Below are positions 63,994 through 64,000 of a stretch of DNA of 64,000 bases, piece after piece. Made by a program: the position numbers and the translations under genes. The notes below the pieces were generated by a model that was not told where the DNA came from, searched no databases, and saw only the letters and a program-made list of their open reading frames with translations. How positions within the stretch are numbered: the first letter of the stretch is position 1; every line of letters begins with the position of its first letter. Source of the stretch: Dehalococcoidia bacterium (lineage in GTDB: Bacteria > Chloroflexota > Dehalococcoidia > DSTF01 > JACRBR01). Where the stretch lies: positions 230,042-294,041 of the forward strand of contig JAJTXQ010000014.1 in the NCBI GenBank assembly GCA_021462855.1, given 5' to 3'.

Positions 63994-64000
63994 CCGCCGC

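Overview
The window is a 64 kb stretch of densely coded, very GC-rich bacterial DNA. The most likely source is a Chloroflexota bacterium, possibly near Dehalococcoidia. This is inferred from content: a secreted protein with a long Thr-Pro-Asn repeat, the siroheme-based heme route, a double-length ThyX-like protein, a NarGH-like molybdoenzyme, and lipBA linked to a pyruvate dehydrogenase operon. No rRNA or marker phylogeny was available. One tRNA gene is present. I saw no CRISPR array, insertion sequence or prophage.

Layout. 1-3.2 kb (minus): a UbiB-family kinase cut by the window edge and a tandem ThyX-like flavoprotein. 3.46-7.4 kb (plus): beta and alpha subunits of a type II DMSO-reductase-family (NarG/ethylbenzene dehydrogenase-like) molybdoenzyme. 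7.4-10.8 kb: a GH172 hydrolase and a repeat-rich VWA surface protein. 11.0-17.3 kb (minus): a tightly coupled operon of TetR regulator, SDR, a second molybdoenzyme alpha subunit without its own beta, acyl-CoA dehydrogenase and acetoacetate decarboxylase-family protein. This looks like a catabolic or biotransformation module and is the most unusual part. 17.3-25.3 kb: a clan GH-D-like hydrolase divergent from a sugar ABC importer that has two tandem binding proteins. 25.5-31.4 kb: a GGDEF-EAL protein, a NarL-type two-component system and a small pseudo-receiver. 31.7-35.1 kb: AhbC, AhbD and fused AhbA-AhbB, which together would convert siroheme to heme. 35.4-43.5 kb (plus): Mfd, a DUF2157/GDYXXLXY membrane pair, an aldehyde dehydrogenase and an agmatinase-family ureohydrolase. 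43.5-48.6 kb (minus): DUF6285, an ACAD10/11-type phosphotransferase, an AttH-like protein, a 5'-truncated FHA-cyclase, NhaA, a lipoprotein and tRNA-Val(CAC). 48.6-54.9 kb (minus): lipB-lipA-lpd-pdhA-pdhB-pdhC. 55.1-64 kb: a glycosyltransferase fused to DUF3179, a second divergent glycosyltransferase, an AAA ATPase and a GGDEF-HD-GYP protein.

How they fit. The lipB-pdhC operon encodes both the lipoate-making and lipoate-using enzymes for acetyl-CoA formation. The heme cluster could supply cytochromes for respiration. The molybdoenzymes suggest anaerobic hydroxylation/dehydrogenation or reduction of an unknown substrate, with SDR, acyl-CoA dehydrogenase and decarboxylase-family proteins as plausible follow-on steps. 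The glycoside hydrolases and ABC importer point to scavenging of furanosides or galactosides. Two cyclic-di-GMP proteins sit among the signalling genes. Genes are packed with start/stop overlaps, and several convergent pairs are separated by 0 to 12 bases.
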